Origin: an uncultured Anaerolineae bacterium
Lineage (GTDB): Bacteria > Chloroflexota > Anaerolineae > Aggregatilineales > Phototrophicaceae
Reading direction: 5' to 3'
DNA length: 64,000 bases
NCBI GenBank assembly: GCA_934216615.1
Contig: CAKQCB010000001.1
Coordinates: 682,001 to 746,000, forward strand
Shown: piece by piece, positions 54,301-62,210 of the stretch
Numbering within the stretch: position 1 is the first letter of the stretch
Layout: every line of letters starts with the position of its first letter
Notes under the pieces: model-generated
Seen by the model: the letters and a program-made list of their open reading frames with translations, nothing else
What the model was told of the DNA's origin: nothing
The model's database searches: none
Program-made: the position numbers and the translations under genes

Positions 54301-54531
54301 ATACCCCTGCATCGTCTTATAACGAGGGAAAATATCCTTGAACGCGCGGGCTAAAACATGATGCACCGCAGGGGTACCGTTCACGGTAGGTGGCCCTTCA
54401 AAAGTGACGTAATTGGGGCGACCTTCACGTTGTTTTACAGATTCTTCAAAAACTTTGTTCGAACGCCAGAAATCGAGAATTTCTTTCTCGACCTTTTGGA
54501 TATCAAATTTCGGATCAACTGCCTTAAACAT
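51304..54531 (-). CDS. ileS: Isoleucyl-tRNA synthetase, IleRS2 type
   Basis: A 1075-residue class I synthetase that charges tRNA-Ile. The N-terminal half has the signature region TPAVHHVLARAFKDI, where the HIGH motif reads A55-V-H57-H58; normal IleRS has HxGH. KMSKS is intact at 600-604 (GEKMSKSKGN). The editing domain (about 190-390) contains WTTTPWTLPANVALA and YGVDDMNTG. The C-terminal anticodon domain lacks a zinc ribbon of four Cys. Eukaryote-like length and GWDTHGLPVE style mark it as IleRS2. The altered HxGH is the kind reported to give very strong mupirocin resistance. No T-box was seen upstream. Confidence 0.95.
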   Translation of the reverse strand: MFKAVDPKFDIQKVEKEILDFWRSNKVFEESVKQREGRPNYVTFEGPPTVNGTPAVHHVLARAFKDIFPRYKTMQGYHALRKGGWDTHGLPVELALEKELGFTSKLQIEEYGIAEFNEKCRTSVMRNIAAWERFTERMAYWTDLDNAYVTFTNDYIESIWYILRRLWDKNLIYKGLKVVPYCSRCGTPLSSHEVSLGYKDVHDPSVFVRFPLKDKPGVYFLVWTTTPWTLPANVALAVGADVDYVQVEGPLADGEGTEQLILAEALKDKVLVNPEAYTVVKRMKGKDLVSLHYNPLYTFLPVETDYAYVVATDFVSTEDGSGIVHIAPAYGVDDMNTGNTYQLPVLQTVAADGTFIDAVTEFRGMWVKDADPEITRDLRRRGLLYKAGQIEHTYPFCWRCGTPLLYFARDTWFISTTEYRQKMIDLNQKINWVPEHVRDGRFGNWLTDLKDWALGRERYWGTTLPIWVDDQTGEMICVGSVAELSQLAGQDLTTLDLHRPYVDEITFPNPKGTGGIMRRVPDVIDVWFDSGSMPIAQWGYPVHNQEMYMEQHPADYICEAVDQTRGWFYTLHAISSMLDEEVAFKNVICLGLILDEKGEKMSKSKGNIVDPWDIMGSHGTDAFRWYLYTSGPPGEPRRFSKDLVGKVISNFWSTLWNTYSFFVTYANLDGWTPEAEQPPVDQRDPLDQWVLAELHQLIQDVTVAYDAYDVTGATRPVQKFVDNLSNWYVRLSRRRFWKSESDIEKTGAYATLYECLLTLSKLLAPAMPFLSDAIFRNLTGVAGVTYGAEKIGKISVHLADWPVTDPALIKQSLIDEMGLAQRFVTLGRSARETANIGVRQPLQTVLFVTHSPAEKVMLERMSSLIASELNVKNVGTLEDAGAVVNYKLNPLPSVLGRKFGKDFPRVQKAMREGDDASVRAWAEGLLAGQTVTVELDGVAFEVTPEEAQVLRSSTEGYAVAEDAGYLAALDTHLTEELILEGLAREFVRRVQALRKDADFSIEDHITVTYQASERLAKAVENYKDYISSETLADALTEGEPVAGAARAEFGLEKAEEGKKDTSIDGETLLLGIKRV

Positions 54532-54620
54532 GCGGCATCTCCATATAAGCTGTGCTGTGAAATAGGGATGAAAATTAGTTTGAACTGTACGGCACGCTAT
54601 CTATGAGACGAGCAATTGAC

Positions 54621-54650
54621 CGTGATGTAAGGAGCACGCTCACCATCACG
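54621..54650 (-). other. Leader hairpin upstream of ileS
   Basis: The 284-base gap 54532-54815 has no gene. CGTGATG / CATCACG (54621-54627 and 54644-54650) form an outer stem, with an inner GAG / CTC stem. It lies about 90-120 bases before ileS on the minus strand. There is no T-box motif of the AGGGUGGNACCGCG type and no T-run, so regulation is uncertain. Confidence 0.35.
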
Positions 54651-54815
54651 AAAACACCTCCTTCAACCCGCCGACGCAGTATTTATCATTGTCATAACGC
54701 ACATAAATGACATTTTGCAGGCTATATTATCACTCAAACCGCGAAGAGTGGCTAGTGGATAAATCACACAGGGTGATCGTATGAAATGATGGACTCGAGC
54801 CTGCTGGGTTTAGCC

Positions 54816-55319
54816 CTACTGCTGCCAAGTCTGCTCATACTGAATCACAGTAGAATTTTCCGCATTCATATTGGGGTCTGCATTGTACACCCCTGGGTAA
54901 ATCACCACCCGTGTATATTGAGATGCACCAATTCCTGAGCGATCAAACAGGCAGACATATTGATAGGGAATCGCATTGGGGAAACCCGCGATGATCGGAT
55001 TTTCGCCCGTAGGTGGGGTACGCACACAGCGTTCTGCCGACGAACCATTAAAAGCGGCCATCTGCTGTTGGTAATAATCGGCCACAATGGCGGGGTCTAC
55101 GCCCGGCACGCGATAGAACAGGTTGCGATAATTGGAGGATACACGCGAAGAACCCCAATCGGTAGCACCGGGGAAAAGTTCGATGTTTAATGGAGACCGA
55201 CGCGATTGTTGATCAAAATAAAAAGCGCTAAAGCCAGCGATAACTAATACGATCCCCACCAGACCTGCTAAGAGACCAATTTTAATTAATGACCAACCGC
55301 CCTTTTTTTCTCGCCGCAT
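54816..55319 (-). CDS. Hypothetical single-pass membrane protein
   Basis: A 167-residue protein: short basic tail (MRREKKGGWS), one membrane segment (about 13-33, IGLLAGLVGIVLVIAGFSAFYF), and an outside domain (about 40-167) with two Cys (RCVRTPP, YVCLFDR) that could form a disulphide. I do not recognise the family. The start has GAGGAAAAG right before the ATG. It is the last gene of the leftward set and lies 11 bases after the third TPR gene, so it is probably co-transcribed with the TPR genes. It has no enzyme motif. Confidence 0.78.
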   Translation of the reverse strand: MRREKKGGWSLIKIGLLAGLVGIVLVIAGFSAFYFDQQSRRSPLNIELFPGATDWGSSRVSSNYRNLFYRVPGVDPAIVADYYQQQMAAFNGSSAERCVRTPPTGENPIIAGFPNAIPYQYVCLFDRSGIGASQYTRVVIYPGVYNADPNMNAENSTVIQYEQTWQQ

Positions 55320-55330
55320 CTTTTCCTCAC

Positions 55331-56155
55331 TCAGTTTGCTTCAATCAAATGTAATTGGCGCATGTGCGCCACGTCTTTCTCTAAAACTTGTACATAAGGC
55401 GTTGCTTGAAAGCGCTGAAGTGTGGCTTCCCAATACGGCAGGCCCATTTCCAGCACATGCATTGACGGGGGCGGCGCATCACATAACTTGAACAACAGAT
55501 AATCACGCATCAAGGTTCGGTACGCTTCAGGTTGTGTGAACACATGCTCTGAAACTTCATTGAGCGCTCTGACCGCCTGCGGAATATCTTCTTTTAGATA
55601 TTGCGCTTCCGCAATATCCAAGTTCACACCGGATGGTGCCCCCAGCTCTAAAGCAGTTTGAAATGCTTCCACTGCAAGATCAAACTCGCCCATCATCAGG
55701 AGTGTACGCCCAAAACCATACCGAGCAAAATGGTTCTTCGGTGCTTTGTCTACAGCCTCGTACAAAATGGAATGACTTTCACTTAACATTCCTAATTGAC
55801 GATAAGTATTTCCTAACAAAGTTAAAGTTCGTAATTGGTCGAGCGAATTGAGCTTGGTTTTTGGCAGATGTCCCTCTAATAAATTACGCGCAAGGGTCAT
55901 ATCGCCACTTAAAAAGGCGCGTTGGGCTTTAGAGTAATCCGCGATCATGTGACGGTTCGCAAACATGATCGCAATCTGCATCACGATGAAGATCAACCCC
56001 GCGCCCACTAAAATTGGGGAACGCATAGATGGGTCGCCCCAAAGGACGAAACCGAGCGCTACGAGCAGAAGGATACCGCCCGAGATGAGCGCGAATTTGA
56101 CCGGACGATCATAGGTTTTAAAGTCACCGAGTATGTGCCGAATTGACCAAATCAT
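55331..56155 (-). CDS. Membrane TPR protein, third of three
   Basis: A 274-residue protein with two N-terminal membrane segments (about 22-40 and 48-68) and a C-terminal region with about four TPR units (for example GNTYRQLGMLSESHSILYEA and YGFGRTLLMMGEFDLAVEAF, then DIAEAQYLKEDIPQAVRALN). The TPR part would lie in the cytoplasm. It overlaps the preceding TPR gene by 4 bases (ATGA). Same architecture as the two genes before it. It probably takes part in a membrane complex with them. Function unknown. Confidence 0.85.
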   Translation of the reverse strand: MIWSIRHILGDFKTYDRPVKFALISGGILLLVALGFVLWGDPSMRSPILVGAGLIFIVMQIAIMFANRHMIADYSKAQRAFLSGDMTLARNLLEGHLPKTKLNSLDQLRTLTLLGNTYRQLGMLSESHSILYEAVDKAPKNHFARYGFGRTLLMMGEFDLAVEAFQTALELGAPSGVNLDIAEAQYLKEDIPQAVRALNEVSEHVFTQPEAYRTLMRDYLLFKLCDAPPPSMHVLEMGLPYWEATLQRFQATPYVQVLEKDVAHMRQLHLIEAN

Positions 56156-57033
56156 CCGAGATTTCCTGAATCCGCATCGGCAATGGCTTGCTCAATCGCG
56201 GCAATTTCATAACCAAGCGCCTGTCCATAGGCCAAGCCTTTGAGCGCTTCTAACCCTTTTTTCCACGTTGCGATGCCGTCCCGCGCGCTCATCATTTTTG
56301 CAATCGCCCGGACGGCCTTTTGGGTATCCCCGCGTTCTTGGTAAGCGTTGGCAAGGTGATAAAACACCCGCACCCCATAGGCAGCGGGCATCGCCGACTC
56401 AACAGCACGTTCAAAAGATGAAATCGCGCCCGCTTCATCACCCGAAAAACGTTGTGTAAAGCCTAACTCTGCCCAAAGAATCGGTTGATCTGGGTTGAGT
56501 TGCGTGGCGGCGAGCAACGACCGCGCCGCTTCATCATAGGCGGCTTGCAGACGATACCCATTTGCTAAAGTCACATAAGAATCGGGGTCTTCGGGGTAAA
56601 GTTGGACTGCCCTATCCGCAGTGGATTGTGCCTTTGCCAGTTGGCCTGTATATGCGTAGGCACTGGTGAGAAGCATCAACACTTCGCTGGTCTCTTTACC
56701 TTCCTGAATCGAACGCTCTAATAAGGGAATGGCATCTTTAAACTTGAACGATTCGATCAAGCGATACGCATCACCATAGCCAGAGCCTTGTTCGCGCGCT
56801 TGTTTGGCTAACCCGTAGGCCACCAAAACAAACGCGATCAAAAACATGAAGGCGGTGAAACATAAACCGGATAAGGCGAATATCAACGGGGAAGAAAACC
56901 CATTCCGATTGATTTCATTACGGCTGAATACAAATTCCAGCACTAAGCCCCCCGCAAACACCAGCAAGCCGATGAATGCCAGAACAAACACACCATATAA
57001 CGCAATTAACCAGCGGCGACGTTCATTCATCAT
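56152..57033 (-). CDS. Membrane TPR protein, second of three
   Basis: A 293-residue protein with two N-terminal membrane segments (about 8-30 and 48-72), then about four TPR units (LLTSAYAYTGQLAKAQSTAD, LANGYRLQAAYDEAARSLLA, ELGFTQRFSGDEAGAISSFE, HLANAYQERGDTQKAVRAIA). The topology places the TPRs in the cytoplasm. It starts 5 bases after the first TPR gene and overlaps the third by 4 bases. The three genes look like divergent duplicates. Confidence 0.87.
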   Translation of the reverse strand: MMNERRRWLIALYGVFVLAFIGLLVFAGGLVLEFVFSRNEINRNGFSSPLIFALSGLCFTAFMFLIAFVLVAYGLAKQAREQGSGYGDAYRLIESFKFKDAIPLLERSIQEGKETSEVLMLLTSAYAYTGQLAKAQSTADRAVQLYPEDPDSYVTLANGYRLQAAYDEAARSLLAATQLNPDQPILWAELGFTQRFSGDEAGAISSFERAVESAMPAAYGVRVFYHLANAYQERGDTQKAVRAIAKMMSARDGIATWKKGLEALKGLAYGQALGYEIAAIEQAIADADSGNLG

Positions 57034-57038
57034 GAAAG

Positions 57039-58058
57039 TTACGCTTTTTCTACTTTCTGCGGTACCTGCGCTAATAACACTTCGATAGGCGCATTTTCAT
57101 ACACAAGTTGTTCGGCAAACCCAATGTCGTCACCGATCACCTGTTTTAAAGCAGCAGCCTGTTCGCTCTCAATGATCTTTTGCCATTCTTCAAGGCCGTT
57201 TTTATTTTTCTGAAGCATGGTGGCGGCAGTTTGTGCCGCGTTGGTATCCCCTAAGCGCATGTGAGCGCGGGCGATATACAGATAGATCAACAGGCGGTGA
57301 CGTTGATCGGGAACGCCTAATTCTAAAGCGGTTTGCAGATGGCTTAACACCTCTGTTGAAAGATGCAAGCGATCCTCAATCATGCCAAGATTATAAAGCG
57401 TCACCCAATCCTCAGAGGCGAGTGCATACGCTTGTTTTGCAGTTTCTAAGGCACGTTGCAAATCACCCGCTTGCAAATTGACTTCAGAAAGACCGGTATG
57501 CCCTTCTGGGTTTTCAGGGTCGATCTCGACCATCTTGGCGTAATCACGACGGGCACGGTCGAGTTTTCCCCAAATGCGCAGAAGTTCAGCACGAAAGCGG
57601 TAATGCTGAGGGTCATCGGGGTTTTCTTTGATCACGCCGTCCATCACCTTCACGGCTTCGGCCATTTGGTTCTTACGCAGATGTTTAATCGCTTGCTGAT
57701 ATTCCATCGGCCCGCGAGGTCGAAACACCAATAAACTGGCGACGATCCACCCGGCGGCGAGGCCGAAGAACAACACGCTTAAATGAGGTAAGAAAAATGT
57801 CCCGATGATGAATGCGACCAACGCAGGCAAGAGAATGCCCGCCCAGCGGGTACGGTCTTCGCGTTCCATCCGTCCAACGATGATGAAGCCCGCCCCTAAA
57901 AGCGCGGCCAGTGCTAAGACGGATTGTGCAGGGCGCACCCACTCGTAATCATCAACGATGACATTCAAGATCAGGCTGAGTAAGCCTGTGGCGGCAATCC
58001 AAATAAAAAATGCTCGGGTTCGAGCCGGACCTAAAAAAAGCGTAAATCGATCAATCAT
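57039..58058 (-). CDS. Membrane TPR protein, first of three
   Basis: A 339-residue protein with about four N-terminal membrane segments (about 14-32, 42-60, 68-84, 88-110), then TPR units from about 120 on (AIKHLRKNQMAEAVKVMDGV, FRAELLRIWGKLDRARRDYA, HTGLSEVNLQAGDLQRALET, YNLGMIEDRLHLSTEVLSHL, YIARAHMRLGDTNAAQTAAT). It starts in the ATGA overlap with the AlaX-type gene. It is the first of three membrane TPR proteins. The protein is about 45 residues longer than its neighbours in the membrane part. The partner or target is unknown. Confidence 0.87.
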   Translation of the reverse strand: MIDRFTLFLGPARTRAFFIWIAATGLLSLILNVIVDDYEWVRPAQSVLALAALLGAGFIIVGRMEREDRTRWAGILLPALVAFIIGTFFLPHLSVLFFGLAAGWIVASLLVFRPRGPMEYQQAIKHLRKNQMAEAVKVMDGVIKENPDDPQHYRFRAELLRIWGKLDRARRDYAKMVEIDPENPEGHTGLSEVNLQAGDLQRALETAKQAYALASEDWVTLYNLGMIEDRLHLSTEVLSHLQTALELGVPDQRHRLLIYLYIARAHMRLGDTNAAQTAATMLQKNKNGLEEWQKIIESEQAAALKQVIGDDIGFAEQLVYENAPIEVLLAQVPQKVEKA

Positions 58059-58765
58059 TCATCCAACTCAACATAGATACGTTTATTGATGCCACCCTTG
58101 CTTTTGTAATCGGTGATGCGAATTCGCCCGACTTCACGGGTATTCGCGACATGCGTACCACCGTCCGCTTGCAAGTCTAACCCAACAATTTCGACCGTTC
58201 GTACTTCAGGGATACCTTCAGGCAGTAAATTGATCTTTGTGCGGATCAAATCTGGAATTTGAAAGGCTTCTTCGCGAGGCAGAACCTGCACGCGAATATC
58301 GCGTTGGGCCTCCACTTCAGCGTTTATTTTTGCTTCAATCTCACCAACCAGCTCTTTTTCCAAACGGGCAAATTCAAAGTCCATACGCCCGCTCAAAGGC
58401 TCCATATTACCTCCCGTGACGCTCGCGCCGTAGTCTCGCCAGACCACGCCACATAAAATGTGCATCGCGGTGTGCGTTCGCATCAATTGGTAACGCCGTT
58501 CCCAGTTGATTTCAGTCCTTACAGATGTTCCAACAGCGGGCAAGTCCCCTTCAATCACGTAAAGATTGCCACGCTCCACCTTTTTCAACGGGACGAGTTT
58601 TCCTTCAATGGTGAACACCGCTTCATCCGCAGGTTGACCGCCCCCGCTAGGGTAGATGATCGTCTCTGACAAGTAGATGCCGTTCTTCTCTGCATCAACG
58701 GCCGAAACGACTGAATCAAGCGTCTTCAAGTAGCTATCTTGGTGATATACGAGTGTCGTCATCAT
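58055..58765 (-). CDS. Alanyl-tRNA editing protein, AlaX type
   Basis: A 236-residue free-standing editing domain of the AlaRS/ThrRS-SAD family, which hydrolyses misacylated Ser- or Gly-tRNA-Ala. It has YPSGGGQPAD (about 38-48), the metal-binding HxxxH in RTHTAMHIL (about 95-103), and DGGTHVANTREVG (about 205) with the third His. The Cys usually found before GGTHV is Asp here, a known variant. It begins directly after the GNAT stop (TAAATG) and overlaps the first TPR gene by 4 bases. The genome segment also has ileS nearby, but a functional link is only positional. Confidence 0.93.
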   Translation of the reverse strand: MMTTLVYHQDSYLKTLDSVVSAVDAEKNGIYLSETIIYPSGGGQPADEAVFTIEGKLVPLKKVERGNLYVIEGDLPAVGTSVRTEINWERRYQLMRTHTAMHILCGVVWRDYGASVTGGNMEPLSGRMDFEFARLEKELVGEIEAKINAEVEAQRDIRVQVLPREEAFQIPDLIRTKINLLPEGIPEVRTVEIVGLDLQADGGTHVANTREVGRIRITDYKSKGGINKRIYVELDE

Positions 58766-59275
58766 TTATTCATCCCGTTCAGAAGCTTGTAGCTGAATTT
58801 CAGCACGCATCCGCACCATCACTTCTGTGCCACCAACCGACCGCCAAAACGCAAGGCCGATCTGATTATTTGAAGCGGCATGCAACTCATAATATTTTAC
58901 ACCGCGTTGGGCAAACCACTCGACCAATTGGGTCACGAGTTTTTTACCAACTCCATGACGGCGGTGCGTTTCCAGCACAAAAATGTCCGCTAGAAAACCG
59001 CTGGGTTCTTGCTCGAACATTTCCGGCGCTAAGTCAACAATCACGCCTAAAACATAGCCAATAACTTGTTTATCTTCTGTTTCTGCAACCAAAACACAGC
59101 TTGTCGGGCTATCTAGTTGATCTAAAATACGTCTCGCATAACGTAAACTTCCGTTGGCAGTCGCTGAAGGTAAGTGAACATTTACAGCGCGATGATAGGC
59201 GACCAACTGTTCCCATAAATCTGCGATGGCATCCACATCGTGTGCTTTTGCGTTACGGATTGTTATTGAATCCAC
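58766..59275 (-). CDS. GNAT acetyltransferase
   Basis: A 169-residue acetyltransferase of the GNAT fold. Motif A with the acetyl-CoA loop is ETHRRHGVGKKLVTQLVEW (about 108-126), and motif B is YYELHAASNNQIGLAFWRSVG (about 130-150). The N-terminal part is IRNAKAHDVDAIADLWEQL. The start is GTG with GGATGGAG before it. The acceptor is unknown. It overlaps the preceding GNAT gene by 13 bases and is followed at once by the AlaX-type gene. Confidence 0.9.
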   Translation of the reverse strand: MDSITIRNAKAHDVDAIADLWEQLVAYHRAVNVHLPSATANGSLRYARRILDQLDSPTSCVLVAETEDKQVIGYVLGVIVDLAPEMFEQEPSGFLADIFVLETHRRHGVGKKLVTQLVEWFAQRGVKYYELHAASNNQIGLAFWRSVGGTEVMVRMRAEIQLQASERDE

Positions 59276-59703
59276 ACTCCATCCTTCCCATCACTTTTTC
59301 CGATAGACTGCCAAAAGGCTTGTTCTACTGGCAGGCGACCTTTGAGGTTCACATAGATGTGTTCTACGTGATGATCTTGCGCCCACGCAACCGCCGATTG
59401 GACCAACATTCGGCCAGCACCCGCATAATAACGGTGCAAGTCGAGCGACAAATCAATCACTTCGGTGCGATCCTCGGTCATAGCAAGGGCAATATACCCC
59501 GCAACCTGCAATTGTTCATTTAAAATAACGATTAGGGTTTGGTTCGCTGAACCCAGAAAGACCTCTAATTTTTGAATATAAAACTGGATTGGGGGAACAT
59601 CCTGTACGGCGAAGGCATTTAACTGCATATATAACAAACGTTTTTCACGCCAAAATTGCGCGAGTACAGGAAGATCATCTTGAGACGCTGTTTGTGTTTT
59701 CAA
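59263..59703 (-). CDS. GNAT-like acetyltransferase, degenerate CoA loop
   Basis: A 146-residue GNAT-fold protein, the first gene of the leftward set. The CoA loop region reads LHRYYAGAGRMLVQSAVAW (about 91-109), so the canonical RxxGxG is only partly kept. The later part is EHIYVNLKGRLPVEQAFWQSIG. The start is a TTG at 59703 because no ATG lies upstream. Catalytic competence is uncertain. It overlaps the next GNAT gene by 13 bases, which indicates translational coupling. Confidence 0.8.
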   Translation of the reverse strand: MKTQTASQDDLPVLAQFWREKRLLYMQLNAFAVQDVPPIQFYIQKLEVFLGSANQTLIVILNEQLQVAGYIALAMTEDRTEVIDLSLDLHRYYAGAGRMLVQSAVAWAQDHHVEHIYVNLKGRLPVEQAFWQSIGKSDGKDGVWIQ

Positions 59704-59787
59704 AGCCAGAAAGTATTAATCTATCCATCAGCATGTTGATTATGAAGCATAGCACCGCAAATATGTGAAATCAAGCGGGATAAGCGT

Positions 59788-62136
59788 ATGCTGTCGAACC
59801 CGAATAACTGGGTTAAAATCCTACTTATGCAAACTCAAACTGCTGTTCCACTGTCTACCGACCTGCCCATTTGGATGCAACGCGCCCAGCGAAAAAATGA
59901 TTGGGGCGCGTTGATTGCGTTTTTCATCGGCATCCTCATCATGCTACCGATGATCGCTGGCCTTGCTCCAGAGCGTGTGAACGCCCTTGAAAACTACGCC
60001 TTCCGCACAGCAGATTACACCCAAAGTTTAAGAGAAGGGGTTTTTTATACCCGTTGGTCGCCCCACACATCCATAGGATATGGCAGTCCCATCCCCAGTT
60101 TTGAACCGCCGTTGGTGGGGTATATCCCCGCGTTTATCAACGCGTTCATCACCAATTCTCCACTCAACGCCGTGAAGATCACGTTCATCATGAGCGCTGC
60201 ATTCGCCTCATTGATGATGTATCTGTTTGTCAGCCGTCGCACCAATGCGCTGTGTGGCATCGTCGCCAGCGCATTTTATATTTTGAACCCCTTCACGCTC
60301 TACACTGTCCCGTATGTTTTAGGCGACTTAGAGACGATGTTGGGGCTGGCGATGCTCCCCTTGTTCCTGTGGGCCACCGACCGCGCCTTTTTATTTGATA
60401 ACGCCACCAACATTTTTTGGATTGCTGTCGCAACCAGTTTTATCTGCTTGAGCAACCTCGCATATGCGATTGCAGGCGGCCTTATCCTGCTGATCTTCTA
60501 CGCGGTGCATCTTTCCCGTCATACCGACCTCAAACTGAAAGTACCTCTCGGCTTAGCGTTAGGCATCGGCATCTCTGCGGTATATTGGCTTCCGGCATGG
60601 CAACAGACCCATCTGGTGGAATGGTCGCCCCCTCTATTAGAATTCCCCAAATACCACTCGTTGATTGCGCTATTCTCGCCTATAGAAATCATCCCGAACG
60701 CGCAGATGAATATCTCCATCCAATGGACATTGGGGCTTCCGCTGGCGCTCGCATTAGGCGGAACATGTTTCATAATCATTGCAGTACTAGTGCGTCAGCG
60801 TTCCCAAAACGCGCTGATGCAAGTGTCCATCTGGGAATTATTTTTTGTCATTTCGGCGCTCATTTTTGTCGGCTTAAGCCCGTTTATCTTAAATGCGCAG
60901 CCGCTTTTAATTGGGGTCACGGCGTGCGTTATCGCGGTCGCATCCGTCCCGCTCGTCAAAGGTTTACAACATATTTCAACGGGGTGGATGTCGTTCATCC
61001 TGCTCTTTACGATCATCAGCAGTACAGCCGTACCCTCGTGGTTATCGATCCCACACCGCACCAATATCCAAACCGTCGATTCTTTTTCTCCTGTCACGCA
61101 AATTGAGTACGAGCGAAGTGAGTTCGGCATCAGCGTTTTGCCTGCTTATGCAAGCGCCCCTAGCGGATTGTTATATTCACCCAACATCGCCCTGCTTCAA
61201 GATTATCAAACCACCGCAGGGCAATCATTACGGCGCTTACAAGGCAACGCGCCGATCAATGTACTGCAAACATCAATGGAAAATAGTCGCTATCAAGTCA
61301 ACACTCAAGAGAGTCGCACGCTGGATGTGGTTTTACGAGCATGGCCGAATTGGGTCGCTTACCTCAATAACACCTTCAGCCCGCTCGTCATCAACCCTGA
61401 AACGGGTCTCTTACAAATCCGACTTCCGGGGAACTTTAGCGGAACCGTGATGCTCTCTTTAACGCCAAGCAGAATCGAAGCGTTTGCGGGTTTCATCGCG
61501 CTCACAACGCTGATCTTGACCGCCGTCATCACCGTGTACTATCGACGTTATGATGTGGAGCAATATATCGGGCTACAAACCTTATCCAGTGGCGAAATCC
61601 TCGCGACGGTTGGCGGGATCATCTTCGTCGCGCTCTTGGCAGTCACTTTATCACACCCATCAGTGGCGACACGTCTCAACGACAATTTGCCTTATGAGGA
61701 ACGCATCGGAAATATCCTCGCCAATCGCAGTGACCGAGGCATAGAAATCACCGCTTATCGCCTTCAAGAATACCAATTTACGCCGAGTGGGTTCATCAAC
61801 ATTACCTTATATTGGCGCATCTTACGGCCTGTCACCGACAACTTTCAATCGCGCTTTTTTATCATCAACATTGAAACGGGTGAACGTGTGCTTCAAACTG
61901 CATCACAGACGCCGGGCGCCCTGCCAACCCGTCGATGGGCGACGAATGGCTATATTCGGGATGAACGCACCCTTCAGCTTCCCGCGTTCCTTTCACAAGG
62001 CAACTACGTGATCGGCATTGAAGTCGCCCCTTGTCAATCCCGCTGTACGTATTCAGAGAGGGTTGCATTTTTTGATCAATTTGGGGAAACGAGCACGCCC
62101 TTTTTGTTATTGCCCGTTCTGTTTGAATTATCTTGA
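59788..62136 (+). CDS. PTPS-related integral membrane protein (GT-C-like)
   Basis: A 782-residue membrane protein of the 6-pyruvoyl-tetrahydropterin-synthase-related group common in Chloroflexi. About 13 membrane helices are predicted, with YTRWSPHTSIGYGSPIPSFE in the first outside loop, then SFVCLSNLAYAIAGG-type helices and a C-terminal soluble beta domain (about 650-782, YRLQEYQFTPSGFINITLYW). This layout is that of GT-C transferases that use polyprenyl sugars. Two starts are possible (ATG 59788 or ATG 59827); neither has a good ribosome site. It is divergent from the GNAT genes. The glycan substrate is unknown. Confidence 0.78.
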   Translation: MLSNPNNWVKILLMQTQTAVPLSTDLPIWMQRAQRKNDWGALIAFFIGILIMLPMIAGLAPERVNALENYAFRTADYTQSLREGVFYTRWSPHTSIGYGSPIPSFEPPLVGYIPAFINAFITNSPLNAVKITFIMSAAFASLMMYLFVSRRTNALCGIVASAFYILNPFTLYTVPYVLGDLETMLGLAMLPLFLWATDRAFLFDNATNIFWIAVATSFICLSNLAYAIAGGLILLIFYAVHLSRHTDLKLKVPLGLALGIGISAVYWLPAWQQTHLVEWSPPLLEFPKYHSLIALFSPIEIIPNAQMNISIQWTLGLPLALALGGTCFIIIAVLVRQRSQNALMQVSIWELFFVISALIFVGLSPFILNAQPLLIGVTACVIAVASVPLVKGLQHISTGWMSFILLFTIISSTAVPSWLSIPHRTNIQTVDSFSPVTQIEYERSEFGISVLPAYASAPSGLLYSPNIALLQDYQTTAGQSLRRLQGNAPINVLQTSMENSRYQVNTQESRTLDVVLRAWPNWVAYLNNTFSPLVINPETGLLQIRLPGNFSGTVMLSLTPSRIEAFAGFIALTTLILTAVITVYYRRYDVEQYIGLQTLSSGEILATVGGIIFVALLAVTLSHPSVATRLNDNLPYEERIGNILANRSDRGIEITAYRLQEYQFTPSGFINITLYWRILRPVTDNFQSRFFIINIETGERVLQTASQTPGALPTRRWATNGYIRDERTLQLPAFLSQGNYVIGIEVAPCQSRCTYSERVAFFDQFGETSTPFLLLPVLFELS

Positions 62137-62210
62137 AACGCCACATACAATCACGGCGCGCACATCTCATAGGGTGCACTTCAACATGAGGTTAAGGTAG
62201 CTTAGTTTTT

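Noticed and set aside
54532..54815. Possible T-box leader for ileS
   Set aside because: Only a short hairpin is present. There is no T-box sequence, no specifier loop that I can identify, and no terminator/antiterminator pair.
60417..61106. A 229-codon plus-strand frame inside the PTPS-related gene
   Set aside because: Out-of-frame reading of a membrane protein gene with a clear continuous product. The translated sequence has no motif and odd residue use.
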